DNA of 32,164 nucleotides from an uncultured Prevotellaceae bacterium (GTDB lineage: Bacteria; Bacteroidota; Bacteroidia; Bacteroidales; Bacteroidaceae), in NCBI GenBank assembly GCA_947167835.1, contig CAMVJO010000010.1:1-32164 (forward strand), written 5' to 3'. Of the stretch, positions 15,683-24,212 are shown piece after piece. Position numbers and translations under genes: made by a program. Position 1 is the stretch's first letter. Each line of letters begins with the position of its first letter. The notes under the pieces were generated by a model. The model did not search any database and had not been told where the DNA came from. It was given only the letters and a program-made list of their open reading frames with translations.

Positions 15683-16216
15683 TTATCGCTTACGCGCAAT
15701 TAATAAACTGCCCACTATGCAGGCCAATAACAACACACTGACAGCCTCGAAGGGCAAAATATATCCGCCTTCGGCAGATGAAAGCATATTCTGACCTATC
15801 TGCGACATAGTCATGACACTTTCGTCTGGAGCGGTAAGGGCTAAATTGCCGGGCTGCGACAATAATTCCATGAAGTTCTGCTTCAAAATGATGTAAACGA
15901 AGATGCCCAATCCGACAAGTGAGAGCAAAGCGCTCATTACTATCTTGTTCTTGGTATTCTCGCTCAGTTTGTCTTGCGTTCCACGGGTTAATAGGATTGC
16001 AAATACGTACAGAACGATGATACCTCCGGCATAAACCATCACTTGAACGGCTCCAAGGAACGTATAGCCCATCAAAAAATACAAACCTGCCGTACCCAGA
16101 AGGGTAAAGAACAGATATGTGGCTGAACGCATGATGCTGCGGCTGACAACTGTCAGAACCGAGCAAGAAGCTATGATTACAGCCAAAACGATGAACATTA
16201 TATTAAATGAATCCAT
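15683..16216 (-). CDS. nuoJ: NADH-quinone oxidoreductase subunit J
   Basis: NuoJ is a five-helix membrane subunit next to NuoK and NuoH. The 177-residue protein has the conserved helix GYTFLGAVQVMVYAGGIIVLYVF, which includes the hinge region involved in coupling, and ends in SLLIARKR. It sits between nuoI (65 bp) and nuoK (22 bp). Length and hydropathy match the family. Confidence 0.93.
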   Translation of the reverse strand: MDSFNIMFIVLAVIIASCSVLTVVSRSIMRSATYLFFTLLGTAGLYFLMGYTFLGAVQVMVYAGGIIVLYVFAILLTRGTQDKLSENTKNKIVMSALLSLVGLGIFVYIILKQNFMELLSQPGNLALTAPDESVMTMSQIGQNMLSSAEGGYILPFEAVSVLLLACIVGSLLIARKR

Positions 16217-16281
16217 TTCTGTTTTTAGTATAATAGACGTTGAAAATTATAAATATCTATTGTATTCAGAGTTGCCAGGTA

Positions 16282-16971
16282 TTATTCTGCAGCTTTTTCC
16301 GTTTCAGGTTGCTCTACCTTGGTTGTTTCTTCCTTTGGAGCAGCAACAGCCTCAGGCTTCGGCTGCTCAACTTCTGTTTTAGCAGCGACAGCTTCAATTC
16401 TTGGCTGCTCTTCTGCCGTTTTAGGGGCAACAGCCTCGGGTTTCGGAGCCTCAGCAGGAGTTTCCGCAGGTTTAGCAGCAGGAGCTGGCGCAGTTTTTTT
16501 CACTACCGGCTTTTCTTCTACTTTGCTTCCTGGCTTGTTCAATACTTTGATGAGTTTACTGCGATCGAAAACGGCATTCTCGAAACTTTGATCAAATGTA
16601 ATGGCTTTGTGAGGGCAGGCAGTAACACAGAGCATACAGAACATGCACGATCCGAGGTTATATTCATAACGTACCAACTGCTTTTTCTTTTTTCCATCGA
16701 CTTCCACCATTTCGCTTACGACGTTAATGGTATCATTCGGGCACTGCATTTGACATATACCGCAGGCAACACACTTATGTTCGTTCTTTTCGTTATGAGG
16801 CATGACGAGCGAACCACGGAAACGGTCGAACATTTTCAGTTCTTTGCGGTTTTCGGGATATTGCTCGGTAATCTTTTTGGTAAAGAACTCACGCATGGTT
16901 GTTTTCAAACCGATGCAAATGGACTTCACGCCACAAAAGAGGCCTTCAAAATAATTTTTATCTTTATACAT
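16282..16971 (-). CDS. nuoI: NADH-quinone oxidoreductase subunit I with a C-terminal Pro/Ala/Glu tail
   Basis: NuoI carries two [4Fe-4S] clusters (N6a/N6b) that relay electrons toward the quinone site. Both CxxCxxCxxxCP motifs are complete: C67-C70-C73-C77 and C109-C112-C115-C119. The fold ends near residue 150. The last ~80 residues are a low-complexity extension of Pro, Ala, Glu and Lys, with an internal repeat (EQPRIEAVAAKTEV followed by EQPKPEAVAAPKEE). It could be disordered and is not needed for cluster binding. Typical bacterial NuoI is about 150-180 residues, so 229 is long. The gene follows nuoH by 43 bp. Confidence 0.93.
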   Translation of the reverse strand: MYKDKNYFEGLFCGVKSICIGLKTTMREFFTKKITEQYPENRKELKMFDRFRGSLVMPHNEKNEHKCVACGICQMQCPNDTINVVSEMVEVDGKKKKQLVRYEYNLGSCMFCMLCVTACPHKAITFDQSFENAVFDRSKLIKVLNKPGSKVEEKPVVKKTAPAPAAKPAETPAEAPKPEAVAPKTAEEQPRIEAVAAKTEVEQPKPEAVAAPKEETTKVEQPETEKAAE

Positions 16972-17014
16972 AGTTATATTTCTTAATTATGTGTCAGAAT
17001 TAAATAAAAGTTAC

Positions 17015-18094
17015 TTAGAAATAAAGTCCATAGGCTACCAAAAGAGCCATTAAAACGAGATTGAGCATACTGATCGGCATCAGGTATTTCCATTCAAGGG
17101 TAAGGATATTGTCAATCCTCAGACGCGGCAAAGTCCAGCGTTCCCACATGAGAAGGAATACCACAAAGAATGTCTTACCTAAGAACCAAACGATACCAGG
17201 TACGGCATCCATCACACCATTGAAGCCATCCAAACCTGATATATGCAAGGGAGCCCAACCGCCAAGGAAGACAGTCGTAGCGATACCGGCTGAAATAAAT
17301 AGGTTCAGGTATTCTGCCAAATAGAAATAGCCGAAATGCATACCGGAATACTCTGTATGATAACCTGCCGTCAATTCACTTTCGGCTTCCGGCAAGTCAA
17401 ACGGACCGCGGTTGCACTCTGCATTTCCTGCAATCAGGTAAATGATAAAAGCAATGACCATAGGCAGATGGCCGCGGAAGATATTCCAACCGAGTTCGGA
17501 CTGCTGCTGCACTATTTCGGAAATCTGCATCGTTCCTGTCAGGCAAATCACGGTGAGCATGGTTAAACCGATGGAGAGTTCGTAACTGATAATCTGTGCA
17601 CCGCTACGCATAGCGCCGATAATGGGATATTTACTGTTACTACCCCATCCTGCCAACAGAATACCGACAACACTCACACTTGACACGGCAAGGATAAAGA
17701 ATATACCGATATTAAAATCTATCATGTGCCCACCTTTGTTCCAAGGCAAGCAAGCAAATGTCACCATCGAGGCCGTTACCACAAAGAAGGGCGCCAAATC
17801 GTGCAGAAAGCGGTCGGTCTGACGCATTTTGATGATTTCTTTCTGCAACATTTTGAACACATCGGCAAAAACCTGTAGGAGTCCCCATTTACCAACTCGG
17901 TTCGGTCCGAGGCGACATTGGAAGAATCCGCAGATTTTGCGCTCCATGTAAATCAAGACGATAGCAAAAACGGCATAAAGCGTGATGATGACTAAGGCTA
18001 CAATGACACTTTCCACCAATATCGTGGCCCATTCAGGCAGAAACGACAGGAGCAGCGTGTGCAGCCATTGAGATATTACACTGAAGTCAAACAT
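17015..18094 (-). CDS. nuoH: NADH-quinone oxidoreductase subunit H
   Basis: NuoH is the membrane subunit that forms much of the quinone-binding cavity at the junction with the peripheral arm. The 359-residue protein has eight predicted helices. Both family signatures are present: [18 protein letters not shown] in the first cytoplasmic loop and [20 protein letters not shown] in the acidic loop near the quinone channel. The upstream gap to nuoCD (84 bp) is the second longest inside the operon's second half and contains an AT-rich ACTCCT/AGGAGT hairpin. Confidence 0.95.
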   Translation of the reverse strand: MFDFSVISQWLHTLLLSFLPEWATILVESVIVALVIITLYAVFAIVLIYMERKICGFFQCRLGPNRVGKWGLLQVFADVFKMLQKEIIKMRQTDRFLHDLAPFFVVTASMVTFACLPWNKGGHMIDFNIGIFFILAVSSVSVVGILLAGWGSNSKYPIIGAMRSGAQIISYELSIGLTMLTVICLTGTMQISEIVQQQSELGWNIFRGHLPMVIAFIIYLIAGNAECNRGPFDLPEAESELTAGYHTEYSGMHFGYFYLAEYLNLFISAGIATTVFLGGWAPLHISGLDGFNGVMDAVPGIVWFLGKTFFVVFLLMWERWTLPRLRIDNILTLEWKYLMPISMLNLVLMALLVAYGLYF

Positions 18095-18126
18095 ACTTTT
18101 TGTTATTACTTTAAGAGTTTCTCATC

Positions 18127-18152
18127 ACTCCTATATAATATATATAAGGAGT
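18127..18152. repeat. ACTCCT-(AT)n-AGGAGT hairpin inside the nuo operon
   Basis: ACTCCT at 18127 pairs with AGGAGT at 18147-18152 across an alternating A/T stretch. It resembles one unit of the tandem array at 2141-2344. In the nuo transcript it would lie between nuoCD and nuoH, where it could act as a processing or stability element. Confidence 0.55.
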
Positions 18153-18178
18153 ATGTAACTCTTGAATATTCTTTTGTT

Positions 18179-19744
18179 TTATCTGTCTATATCGGGAACA
18201 ACGTAGTCAAACGTACCACCAATTGTCACCAGGTCGGCAATCAGATTTCCGCGGCAGGCAGTATCCATAGCATATACCAGAGGAAGTCCCGTAGAGCGGT
18301 AGTGCACACGATAAGGTGACTTGTCGCCCTTACTTTCGAGGAACACACCGAATTGTCCGCGGCTTCCTTCAACGGCAGCGTAGAATGTTCCTTCAGGTAC
18401 TTTGATGATGGGTTTCATCTTTTCCTGATAGTTTCCTTCGGGTATGTTATCAATGAGTTGTTCGATGATTTTCAGACTTTCTTCTATCTCTAACATACGA
18501 ACCATGTAGCGGGCAAAACTATCACCTTCGGTAAAAGTAATTTCTTTGAACTCTACACGATCGTAAGCGTCGTACGGACGAAGTTTTCTCAAGTCATTAT
18601 GCCATCCTGATGCGCGGCCAGTACCGCCGGTGCAACCCATTTTGATGACTTGCTCCTTGCTCAGTACGCCTACGCCTTCCATACGGTTATGGGCAATGAC
18701 ATTACCTGTAAAGATGTCGTGGTATTCTTTCAGTCCCTTACGCATAACGGGAATAAACTCCTTCACACGCTTTACGAAGTTGGGATGAATATCTGCCATC
18801 ACGCCACCAATGGTATTGTAGTTCAGGATTAAGCGTCCGCCGCAGGTTTCTTCAAAGATGTCAAGCACCTTTTCGCGATCACGGAAGCCGTAAAGGAATG
18901 CTGTCGTGGCACCAAGGTCCTGACAGAGGCAAGAGAAATAAAGGATGTGCGAGTCGATACGTTGGAGTTCGTCCATAATAGTACGTATCACCTTCACACG
19001 GTCGCTTACCTCCACGCCCATGGCTTCTTCTATGACTTTACAGAGTGCATGTCGGTTCTGCATAGCGCCCAGATAGTCCATACGGTCTGTCAGCGCCAGC
19101 ATCTGCGGATATGTCATGCTCTCATTCATCTTTTCTATACCACGATGTATATATCCCAGCACAGGATCCACGCGTTTGATGCGTTCACCGTTCAATGCCA
19201 CGCGGAAATGCAATACTCCGTGCGTAGAAGGGTGCTGAGGTCCCATGTTTACCACATAGTCTTCGGGTTCAAAAATCGTATTCTTGTGCGAAGTCAGCGT
19301 TCCGTCCGGCTGCAATTCATAGCAAGTGGTGTCATCACTCAACGGAGCGTTGTCCATTTTCAACGGATTCTGCTCTTCGGGCTTGTCATCTTTACGCAAA
19401 GGGAATCCCACCCAGTCTTCACGCAGGTAAATGCGGCGCATATCGGGATGTCCCGTAAAGATAATACCGAAGAAGTCGTAGGCTTCGCGCTCGTATATGT
19501 GGGCAATGTCCCAGATGTCGGAAACAGTAGGCAGTGTCGGCTGCTCACGGTTAGGACATACGGACTTAATGTTTACTTGCTCGCCTGTTTCGGTAGATTC
19601 CAGTTGGTAAACTACTCCGAAGCCTTCCTCACCCAGATCTTCTGCGGTGAGGAGAACGAGAAAGTCCATTTTCTTTTCTTGGCGCAGGCGCAGCATCTCC
19701 TGATGCAGTTCGGCCGGCGCAATGGTTTGAAATACTAAATTCAT
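18179..19744 (-). CDS. nuoCD: Fused NADH-quinone oxidoreductase subunits C and D
   Basis: This 521-residue protein joins NuoC (about 1-140) to NuoD (about 165-521). The NuoC part ends with the signature RIYLREDWVGFPLRKDD. NuoD begins near VVNMGPQHPSTHGVLHF and contains GYIHRGIEKM, RIDSHILYFSCLCQDLGA and the C-terminal DPEID-like VPDIDR. NuoD is related to the NiFe hydrogenase large subunit but lacks the Ni ligands and forms the quinone pocket with NuoB. The C-D fusion also occurs in enterobacteria and Bacteroidetes. It is 5 bp from nuoB, consistent with translational coupling. Confidence 0.95.
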   Translation of the reverse strand: MNLVFQTIAPAELHQEMLRLRQEKKMDFLVLLTAEDLGEEGFGVVYQLESTETGEQVNIKSVCPNREQPTLPTVSDIWDIAHIYEREAYDFFGIIFTGHPDMRRIYLREDWVGFPLRKDDKPEEQNPLKMDNAPLSDDTTCYELQPDGTLTSHKNTIFEPEDYVVNMGPQHPSTHGVLHFRVALNGERIKRVDPVLGYIHRGIEKMNESMTYPQMLALTDRMDYLGAMQNRHALCKVIEEAMGVEVSDRVKVIRTIMDELQRIDSHILYFSCLCQDLGATTAFLYGFRDREKVLDIFEETCGGRLILNYNTIGGVMADIHPNFVKRVKEFIPVMRKGLKEYHDIFTGNVIAHNRMEGVGVLSKEQVIKMGCTGGTGRASGWHNDLRKLRPYDAYDRVEFKEITFTEGDSFARYMVRMLEIEESLKIIEQLIDNIPEGNYQEKMKPIIKVPEGTFYAAVEGSRGQFGVFLESKGDKSPYRVHYRSTGLPLVYAMDTACRGNLIADLVTIGGTFDYVVPDIDR

Positions 19745-19749
19745 AACGG

Positions 19750-20388
19750 TTAAGCCTCCTCCTGCGTTGCTAATATTTTTTCTGTTCTTTCCTTGTATGC
19801 TTCCTTATAGGGGTCTTTCTGCTTGCGGTTGGTGGTACCGAAGAAGTTTTCTACCTTCACGATGCGTTGAAGTTGCATCATTCCATAAAGGAATGCCTCG
19901 GGGCGCGGCGGACATCCGGGCACATATACATCTACGGGGATGATTTCATCCACTCCGCGAACTACATGATATGATTTGCGGAAGGGACCGCCTGAAATGC
20001 TGCAGCCGCCGATGGCTATCACGTACTTCGGATCTGCCATCTGGTCGTAAAGACGACGTAGCACGGGAGCCATTTTGTTTACTATGGTACCGCTCACCAG
20101 AATCACGTCAGCATGGCGTGGACTGTTACGCGTTACCTCAAAACCGAAGCGGGCTATGTCATAACGGGCAGCACATACTGCCATAAATTCTATGCCGCAG
20201 CAACTGGTAGCGAAGGTCAATGGCCAAAGACTGTTGCTTCTTCCCCAGTCGAACAGGTCATCCAGACTTTTTACTACGACATTCACTCCGTTTTCGTTGA
20301 GTTTAGCAACCAACTCCTCGTATGTTTCGTTGTCGTTAAACTCTTCGTAGGGAATAGACTTGATTTTTGCTTTTTTCATCAGTGCCAT
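19750..20388 (-). CDS. nuoB: NADH-quinone oxidoreductase subunit B
   Basis: NuoB holds cluster N2, the last [4Fe-4S] cluster before quinone. The four ligands are visible: C63 and C64 in ATSCCGIEFMA, C129 in IAIGGCSISGG, and C159 in VYVPGCPPRPEA. The 212-residue length is somewhat above the family average because of N- and C-terminal extensions. The start is ambiguous: the track start MALMKK overlaps nuoA by 10 bp, while the internal MKK start would make a TGATG stop-start overlap with nuoA. Either choice implies coupled translation. Confidence 0.95.
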   Translation of the reverse strand: MALMKKAKIKSIPYEEFNDNETYEELVAKLNENGVNVVVKSLDDLFDWGRSNSLWPLTFATSCCGIEFMAVCAARYDIARFGFEVTRNSPRHADVILVSGTIVNKMAPVLRRLYDQMADPKYVIAIGGCSISGGPFRKSYHVVRGVDEIIPVDVYVPGCPPRPEAFLYGMMQLQRIVKVENFFGTTNRKQKDPYKEAYKERTEKILATQEEA

Positions 20389-20729
20389 TTCAACGCTCCT
20401 TTCCTCCAGGCGTATGCCAAGCCCAGAATTAAAATAAACAGGAAGAATAGCACACTGAAAAGTCCGGCCGGTCCGAGACTACGCATGACGACGGCCCAGG
20501 GAAACAGGAACATCGTTTCTACGTCGAACATCAAAAAGAGAATGGCAAAGAGGTAATATCCCACTCTGAACTGCATCCATGAGCGTCCTCGGGTTGGAAT
20601 ACCACATTCATAAGGCTCCTCTTTCTGAGGGTTGAAACTGCGGGGCGATAGCAGCGTTGCCAATATCGTTACCACAGCCACAAATCCCACACCGGTCAAC
20701 AATGCTGTGACAAACAAGGTAAAATTCAT
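20379..20729 (-). CDS. nuoA: NADH-quinone oxidoreductase subunit A
   Basis: NuoA is a three-helix membrane subunit and the first gene of the operon. The 116-residue protein shows the conserved loop KEEPYECGIPTRG and the helix FLMFDVETMFLFPW with the family Asp and Glu. It overlaps the nuoB start. The upstream 730 bp have no convincing gene. The nearest -7-like box on this strand is about 340 bp away, so a long 5' leader is possible. Confidence 0.94.
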   Translation of the reverse strand: MNFTLFVTALLTGVGFVAVVTILATLLSPRSFNPQKEEPYECGIPTRGRSWMQFRVGYYLFAILFLMFDVETMFLFPWAVVMRSLGPAGLFSVLFFLFILILGLAYAWRKGALKWH

Positions 20730-21234
20730 TGCTCTTGTGTGTTTTGTGTTTATTGATTAATACTTATTATTTGATTCTCACGTTTGTTCGTAGGGCAAAA
20801 AGTGTTAAGCAGAGATGTATGCGACGCCGGAACAAAGGAAGAGAGGTATGCTCTCTTATTGCGTCAGGCGGACAATACATTGTCAAGGCATAAAGATGCG
20901 AAGATGGCCCGAACAAGCGTAAGATACGTCACAGTCATACGCAAAAGCCACACATATAGCAAACAACCCACGAAAACACACTTGTTTCCGCGAGTATTAA
21001 GGGTTATTCACCTAAATACTCTCGAATAAGAAGTATTGCCCTTTTTCACATCTTTTGCTTTAACGTCTGCAAAAATACAAAATAAAAGTTAATCCGCTGC
21101 ACGATGATTTAATATTTTTTCTATTATCCAGTATTATAGGGCTGTTCATTGTTATTGTGTACAGCGGATGTGGCACATGGCGGCACATGTCTCCGCATGG
21201 GCTGCAAACAGAAGAAATATGGCACATCGTCAGA
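20730..21234. other. Gene-poor region upstream of nuoA
   Basis: I see no credible gene here. The 81-aa plus-strand ORF at 20784-21029 has no recognisable features. An imperfect hairpin (GAGTATT-A-AGG / CCT-A-AATACTC) spans 20992-21021, and a minus-strand TATTTTTG (21070-21077) matches TAnnTTTG. If that box is used, nuoA has a leader of about 330 nt that includes the hairpin. GGCACAT occurs three times between 21170 and 21230. Confidence 0.4.
21070..21077 (-). promoter_or_regulatory. Candidate -7 box for the nuo operon
   Basis: TATTTTTG on the minus strand matches TAnnTTTG, about 340 bp upstream of nuoA. No closer match was found on this strand. AT-rich sequence makes chance matches common, so this is tentative. 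Confidence 0.3.
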
Positions 21235-21320
21235 TTCTCCTCGCGATGAGAAAGTTTTCTCTACGCGTTGAGAATATTTTCTCTTCGCGATGAGAAAGTT
21301 TTCTCACGGCGAAGAGACAA
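21235..21320. repeat. Four-unit 22-bp tandem palindrome array, copy 2
   Basis: Units start at 21235, 21257, 21279 and 21301, an exact 22-bp period. Each is TTCTC-N8-GAGA(A) with N8 CTCGCGAT, TACGCGTT, TTCGCGAT and ACGGCGAA. The first, third and fourth unit variants match those of the array at 10117 in the same order. Both arrays are preceded by AGA. It lies ~140 bp upstream of the secreted protein gene at 21460. Confidence 0.85.
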
Positions 21321-21422
21321 AATTTGAAGCGCCACTATACAAAACCCTTGACGATTCCATGCGTAGCGGTGTGCTAAAAGTTAAAATAACTGAAACTAAT
21401 ATGTTTATTTGTCTGATATTCG

Positions 21423-21430
21423 TAATTTTG
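21423..21430 (+). promoter_or_regulatory. -7 box for the gene at 21460
   Basis: TAATTTTG matches TAnnTTTG, 29 bp upstream of the chosen ATG. The longer ORF-track start at 21409 would lie upstream of the promoter, which supports 21460 as the start. Confidence 0.55.
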
Positions 21431-21459
21431 CAACACAGAAACATGATTTTTATCGCATT

Positions 21460-22098
21460 ATGAGAAAAATATTGCTTTGCCTCTTTTCCCTGCTGCTGAT
21501 GATTCCTGCCATAGCTCAGCAGAGTCAGGAAACGAAACGCATCAACAGAGCGGTGATATACCCGGAATTTCGTCATGCCAAGATACTTCAGACTTTTGGC
21601 CGCTACGTAATGGGCGATGTCAATATCTATGTGAAAGATGCCTCGCTGCTTTTCATAGATAAGGACAAGACAGTGCGTCAGGCTGCCAACAAAAATATCA
21701 TCGGTGTGCAGTTTGACGACACTACCAAGTATATGCGCGTGGATGACACAGCGATGGGACTTGTTCTGGCCGAGAGCAAAAGCAATGCCTTGCTCTGCGT
21801 GACTGTCTTGGACGAGGAAAAACACAAGACCGAGACACTTTCGTTTGCGGATATCGACCTGGGAACGACGAATATCCTTGTAGAACTGAATACCGACAAC
21901 GAGGGACGGCTTGGTGTGCCGCTGAAAGATACTTTCTACTTCAGCATCAAAGGGCGCATCGTACAAGCAAACGAGACGAACCTGAAAAAAGAAATCCGTC
22001 CGGAGATGAAGAAGGAATTCCGCGAACTGATGGAAGACCGCTGGTGGAGTTGGAAAGATCCCAAGAACCTAAAAGATATTTTACGCTTTTTACCCTAA
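21460..22098 (+). CDS. Secreted protein of unknown function
   Basis: The start is placed at MRKILLCLFSLLLMIPAIAQ, a clear signal peptide with an AIAQ cleavage site, giving 212 residues. The track start at 21409 lies before the TAATTTTG box. I do not recognise the mature domain. It is about 190 residues, mixed alpha/beta, with stretches such as GRYVMGDVNIYVKDASLLFIDKDK and a basic/aromatic C-terminus (MEDRWWSWKDPKNLKD). It is probably periplasmic or outer-membrane associated. The stop codon TAA is part of the TAAA target duplication of MITE B, which lies directly behind. The next gene (CapA-like) starts 193 bp later on the same strand. Confidence 0.75.
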   Translation: MRKILLCLFSLLLMIPAIAQQSQETKRINRAVIYPEFRHAKILQTFGRYVMGDVNIYVKDASLLFIDKDKTVRQAANKNIIGVQFDDTTKYMRVDDTAMGLVLAESKSNALLCVTVLDEEKHKTETLSFADIDLGTTNILVELNTDNEGRLGVPLKDTFYFSIKGRIVQANETNLKKEIRPEMKKEFRELMEDRWWSWKDPKNLKDILRFLP

Positions 22099-22099
22099 A

Positions 22100-22285
22100 G
22101 GGTTGTTCTAAAAATTAGGCTGTTTTGAGTTTTCGAAGATTTTTGAGTGATTTTGTATTTAATTTCGCAGAAGCATAGTAACCTATGGTTCAAGGAATAA
22201 AAGACAAAAGCGCCAAAAAGATTGAAAAATCATACAGACTTAAATGGACTTCCCAATATTTATAAACTAATTTTTAGAACAACCC
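22100..22285 (+). mobile_element. MITE copy B (186 bp), subfamily 1, TSD TAAA
   Basis: The left end is GGGTTGTTCTAAAAATTAG and the right end is CTAATTTTTAGAACAACCC, a perfect 19-bp inverted repeat. TAAA lies immediately outside both ends (22096-22099 and 22286-22289). The interior is clearly homologous to copy A (AGAAGCATAG, CTATGGTTCAAGG, GCGCCAAAAAGATTGAAAAA). It fills nearly the whole gap between the secreted protein gene and the CapA-like gene, ending 6 bp before the latter's ATG. Confidence 0.87.
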
Positions 22286-22291
22286 TAAAAC

Positions 22292-23431
22292 ATGAACAGG
22301 AAAAATAAATGGATATATATGCTTGCGGGCTGTATATCCATATTTTATTTGAGTTGCACGCAGCAGGCACGCACGGCTACGCAGTCGGATGCCGCCACTG
22401 CCGCGCCCGATAGTATTTCACCAGAGGAATCGGCTGCCGACTCCGCCATACAGAGAAAAGACACGCTGACATTTGCCTTTTGCGGCGACATTATGATGGG
22501 TACTACCTTCCCCGATATCATGCTGCCGCCACAAGATGGTGCGAACCTCCTGAAAGATTGCAGCAAGTTCACGCTTTCGGCTGATATGGCGCTGGGAAAT
22601 CTCGAAGGCACGCTTTGCGACGGAGGCAGGACGGACAAAAAACAGGGTAAGTACTGCTATGCGTTCCGCACTCCGGTAAAATATGTCAAAAACCTGACGG
22701 ATGCGGGCTTCGACTACCTGAGTATGGCGAATAATCACGCCAACGATTTCGGACAGGAGGGCATTCTCTCCACAGAACAGGCACTCACGGAAAACGGCAT
22801 CGCCTTTTCGGGTATTTCGGGCCGCAGGGAATATGCCGTTGTCGAACGTGCGGGCTATCGCATCGGCGTCTGCGCTTTCGGACACAACAATTATACGATT
22901 CGCCACCTCGATACCGTTCGCGTAAAGGACATTATCCAACGTTTGCGCGACACAGAAAAGGTGGATATCCTCATCGTTTCCTTTCATGGCGGAGCCGAAG
23001 GGCGCGACAAGGCACATTTGCCTATGGGACACGAGACTTTTCTGGGCGAAGACCGCGGAAATCTGCGCACCTTCGCACATCTGTGCATAGACCTCGGAGC
23101 TGACATCGTTTATGGGCACGGTCCGCACATTCCGCGCTGCATAGAAATGTATAAAGACCGCCTTATTGCCTATAGTCTGGGAAATTTCTGCACGCCCTAC
23201 GGCATCAGTCTCACGGGCATCTCGGGTTATGCTCCCTTGCTCGAAGTTAAAACTATGGGCGACGGCACTTTCGTCAGCGGACACATACATTCCATGACAC
23301 AGGTGCGGGGAATCGGACCGCGCATCGACCAAACGCATGCGGCTGCCCAACTTATCAGAAGTCTTACGGAGGCAGATATCAAACCTTCGCACATCAATAT
23401 CAGCACATCGGGGATAATCACCAGAAAGTAA
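22292..23431 (+). CDS. CapA-like (PGA_cap) lipoprotein
   Basis: This 379-residue protein begins with a lipoprotein signal (a hydrophobic segment ending FYLSCTQQ, lipobox LSC). The mature protein is a CapA-type calcineurin-like metallophosphatase-fold domain, about 50-340. Landmarks are TFAFCGDIMMG, ALGNLEGTLCD, YLSMANNHANDFG, IVSFHGGAEG, IVYGHGPHIPR and IAYSLGNFCT. These supply the Asp, Asn and His residues expected at the metal site. CapA proteins are named for poly-gamma-glutamate capsule export, but most relatives in Bacteroidetes have no proven role and no capBC genes are nearby. MITE B ends 6 bp before the start codon, so any promoter must lie within the MITE or upstream of it. Confidence 0.87.
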   Translation: MNRKNKWIYMLAGCISIFYLSCTQQARTATQSDAATAAPDSISPEESAADSAIQRKDTLTFAFCGDIMMGTTFPDIMLPPQDGANLLKDCSKFTLSADMALGNLEGTLCDGGRTDKKQGKYCYAFRTPVKYVKNLTDAGFDYLSMANNHANDFGQEGILSTEQALTENGIAFSGISGRREYAVVERAGYRIGVCAFGHNNYTIRHLDTVRVKDIIQRLRDTEKVDILIVSFHGGAEGRDKAHLPMGHETFLGEDRGNLRTFAHLCIDLGADIVYGHGPHIPRCIEMYKDRLIAYSLGNFCTPYGISLTGISGYAPLLEVKTMGDGTFVSGHIHSMTQVRGIGPRIDQTHAAAQLIRSLTEADIKPSHINISTSGIITRK

Positions 23432-23502
23432 CCTCAAACATCACATTCCGGCCGGATAAACGACTGAAACTCCGTATTTTTGAAAAAAAACGGCACAAAA
23501 TA

Positions 23503-23532
23503 TTGCACATTAGCCAATAATGTGTAATTTTG
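23503..23532 (+). promoter_or_regulatory. Promoter of the TetR-family gene
   Basis: TTG at 23503-23505 and TAATTTTG at 23525-23532 are separated by 19 bp, close to the Bacteroidetes TTTG-N19-21-TAnnTTTG arrangement. The ATG follows 26 bp later. Confidence 0.55.
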
Positions 23533-23558
23533 CAGGAAACAAACAAATATGAAGTCTT

Positions 23559-24146
23559 ATGTCGGTAAGTAAAACACGCCAGAAATTAGTGGAAGTAGCC
23601 CGCGATCTCTTTGCACGTAAGGGAATGGAAGAAACAACCATGAACGATATTGCAGTAGCTTCGGGACGTGGACGCAGAACGCTTTACACTTATTTCCGCA
23701 ACAAGGAGGAACTCTATCGTGCCGTCATAGAAAACGAATTGGACGGCCTGTCAGAAGTAATGGACGAGGTGGCATCGGCAAATATTGCGCCGGAGCGCAA
23801 ACTCTTCATGCTGGCATACACCCATCTCAACGCGATAAAAGAAACTGTTGCCCGCAACGGTAGCCTGCGTGCCGAATTCTTCAGGAATATCTGGACCGTA
23901 GAGAAAAGTCGCCGTGCTTTCGACCGCGAAGAGCGCGACATACTGCGCCGCATCATGGAGGAAGGTGTGCGTAGCGGCACATTCAAGATAGACAGTGTGG
24001 TGCTCATGGCCGATATCTTCCACTATTCCCTGCGCGGACTGGAGGTACCGTATATTTACGACCGACTTGGTCCTGGTATCTCCGAGGCACAGGCAGAACC
24101 CTTCGTGATGAAACTCATTAACCGCGCCATGGGCGTTGCGGAATAG
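23559..24146 (+). CDS. TetR/AcrR-family transcriptional regulator
   Basis: This 195-residue protein has an N-terminal TetR helix-turn-helix (about 10-55): ARDLFARKGMEETTMNDIAVASGRGRRTLYTYF, followed by the usual NKEELYRAVIENEL. The all-helical C-terminal half would bind a ligand and dimerise. It is 66 bp upstream of fabG on the same strand, so the two may be co-transcribed, and the regulator may respond to fatty-acyl compounds. That link is inference from position only. Not clearly FadR- or FabR-like by any motif I can see. Confidence 0.9.
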   Translation: MSVSKTRQKLVEVARDLFARKGMEETTMNDIAVASGRGRRTLYTYFRNKEELYRAVIENELDGLSEVMDEVASANIAPERKLFMLAYTHLNAIKETVARNGSLRAEFFRNIWTVEKSRRAFDREERDILRRIMEEGVRSGTFKIDSVVLMADIFHYSLRGLEVPYIYDRLGPGISEAQAEPFVMKLINRAMGVAE

Positions 24147-24212
24147 CACAGAGTTCAGTACAAGAGTCAATTAGAAAATTTTTACTCGCAACAAGAATAA
24201 ATTTACACAAAT

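Noticed and set aside
20784-21029. 81-aa plus-strand ORF upstream of nuoA
   Set aside because: Composition and lack of any promoter, motif or neighbour support suggest chance. The region is better read as the nuo leader.
22418-23437. 339-aa minus-strand ORF opposite the CapA-like gene
   Set aside because: It is a shadow of the plus-strand gene, which has a lipobox and conserved metal-site motifs. The antisense translation shows no family features.
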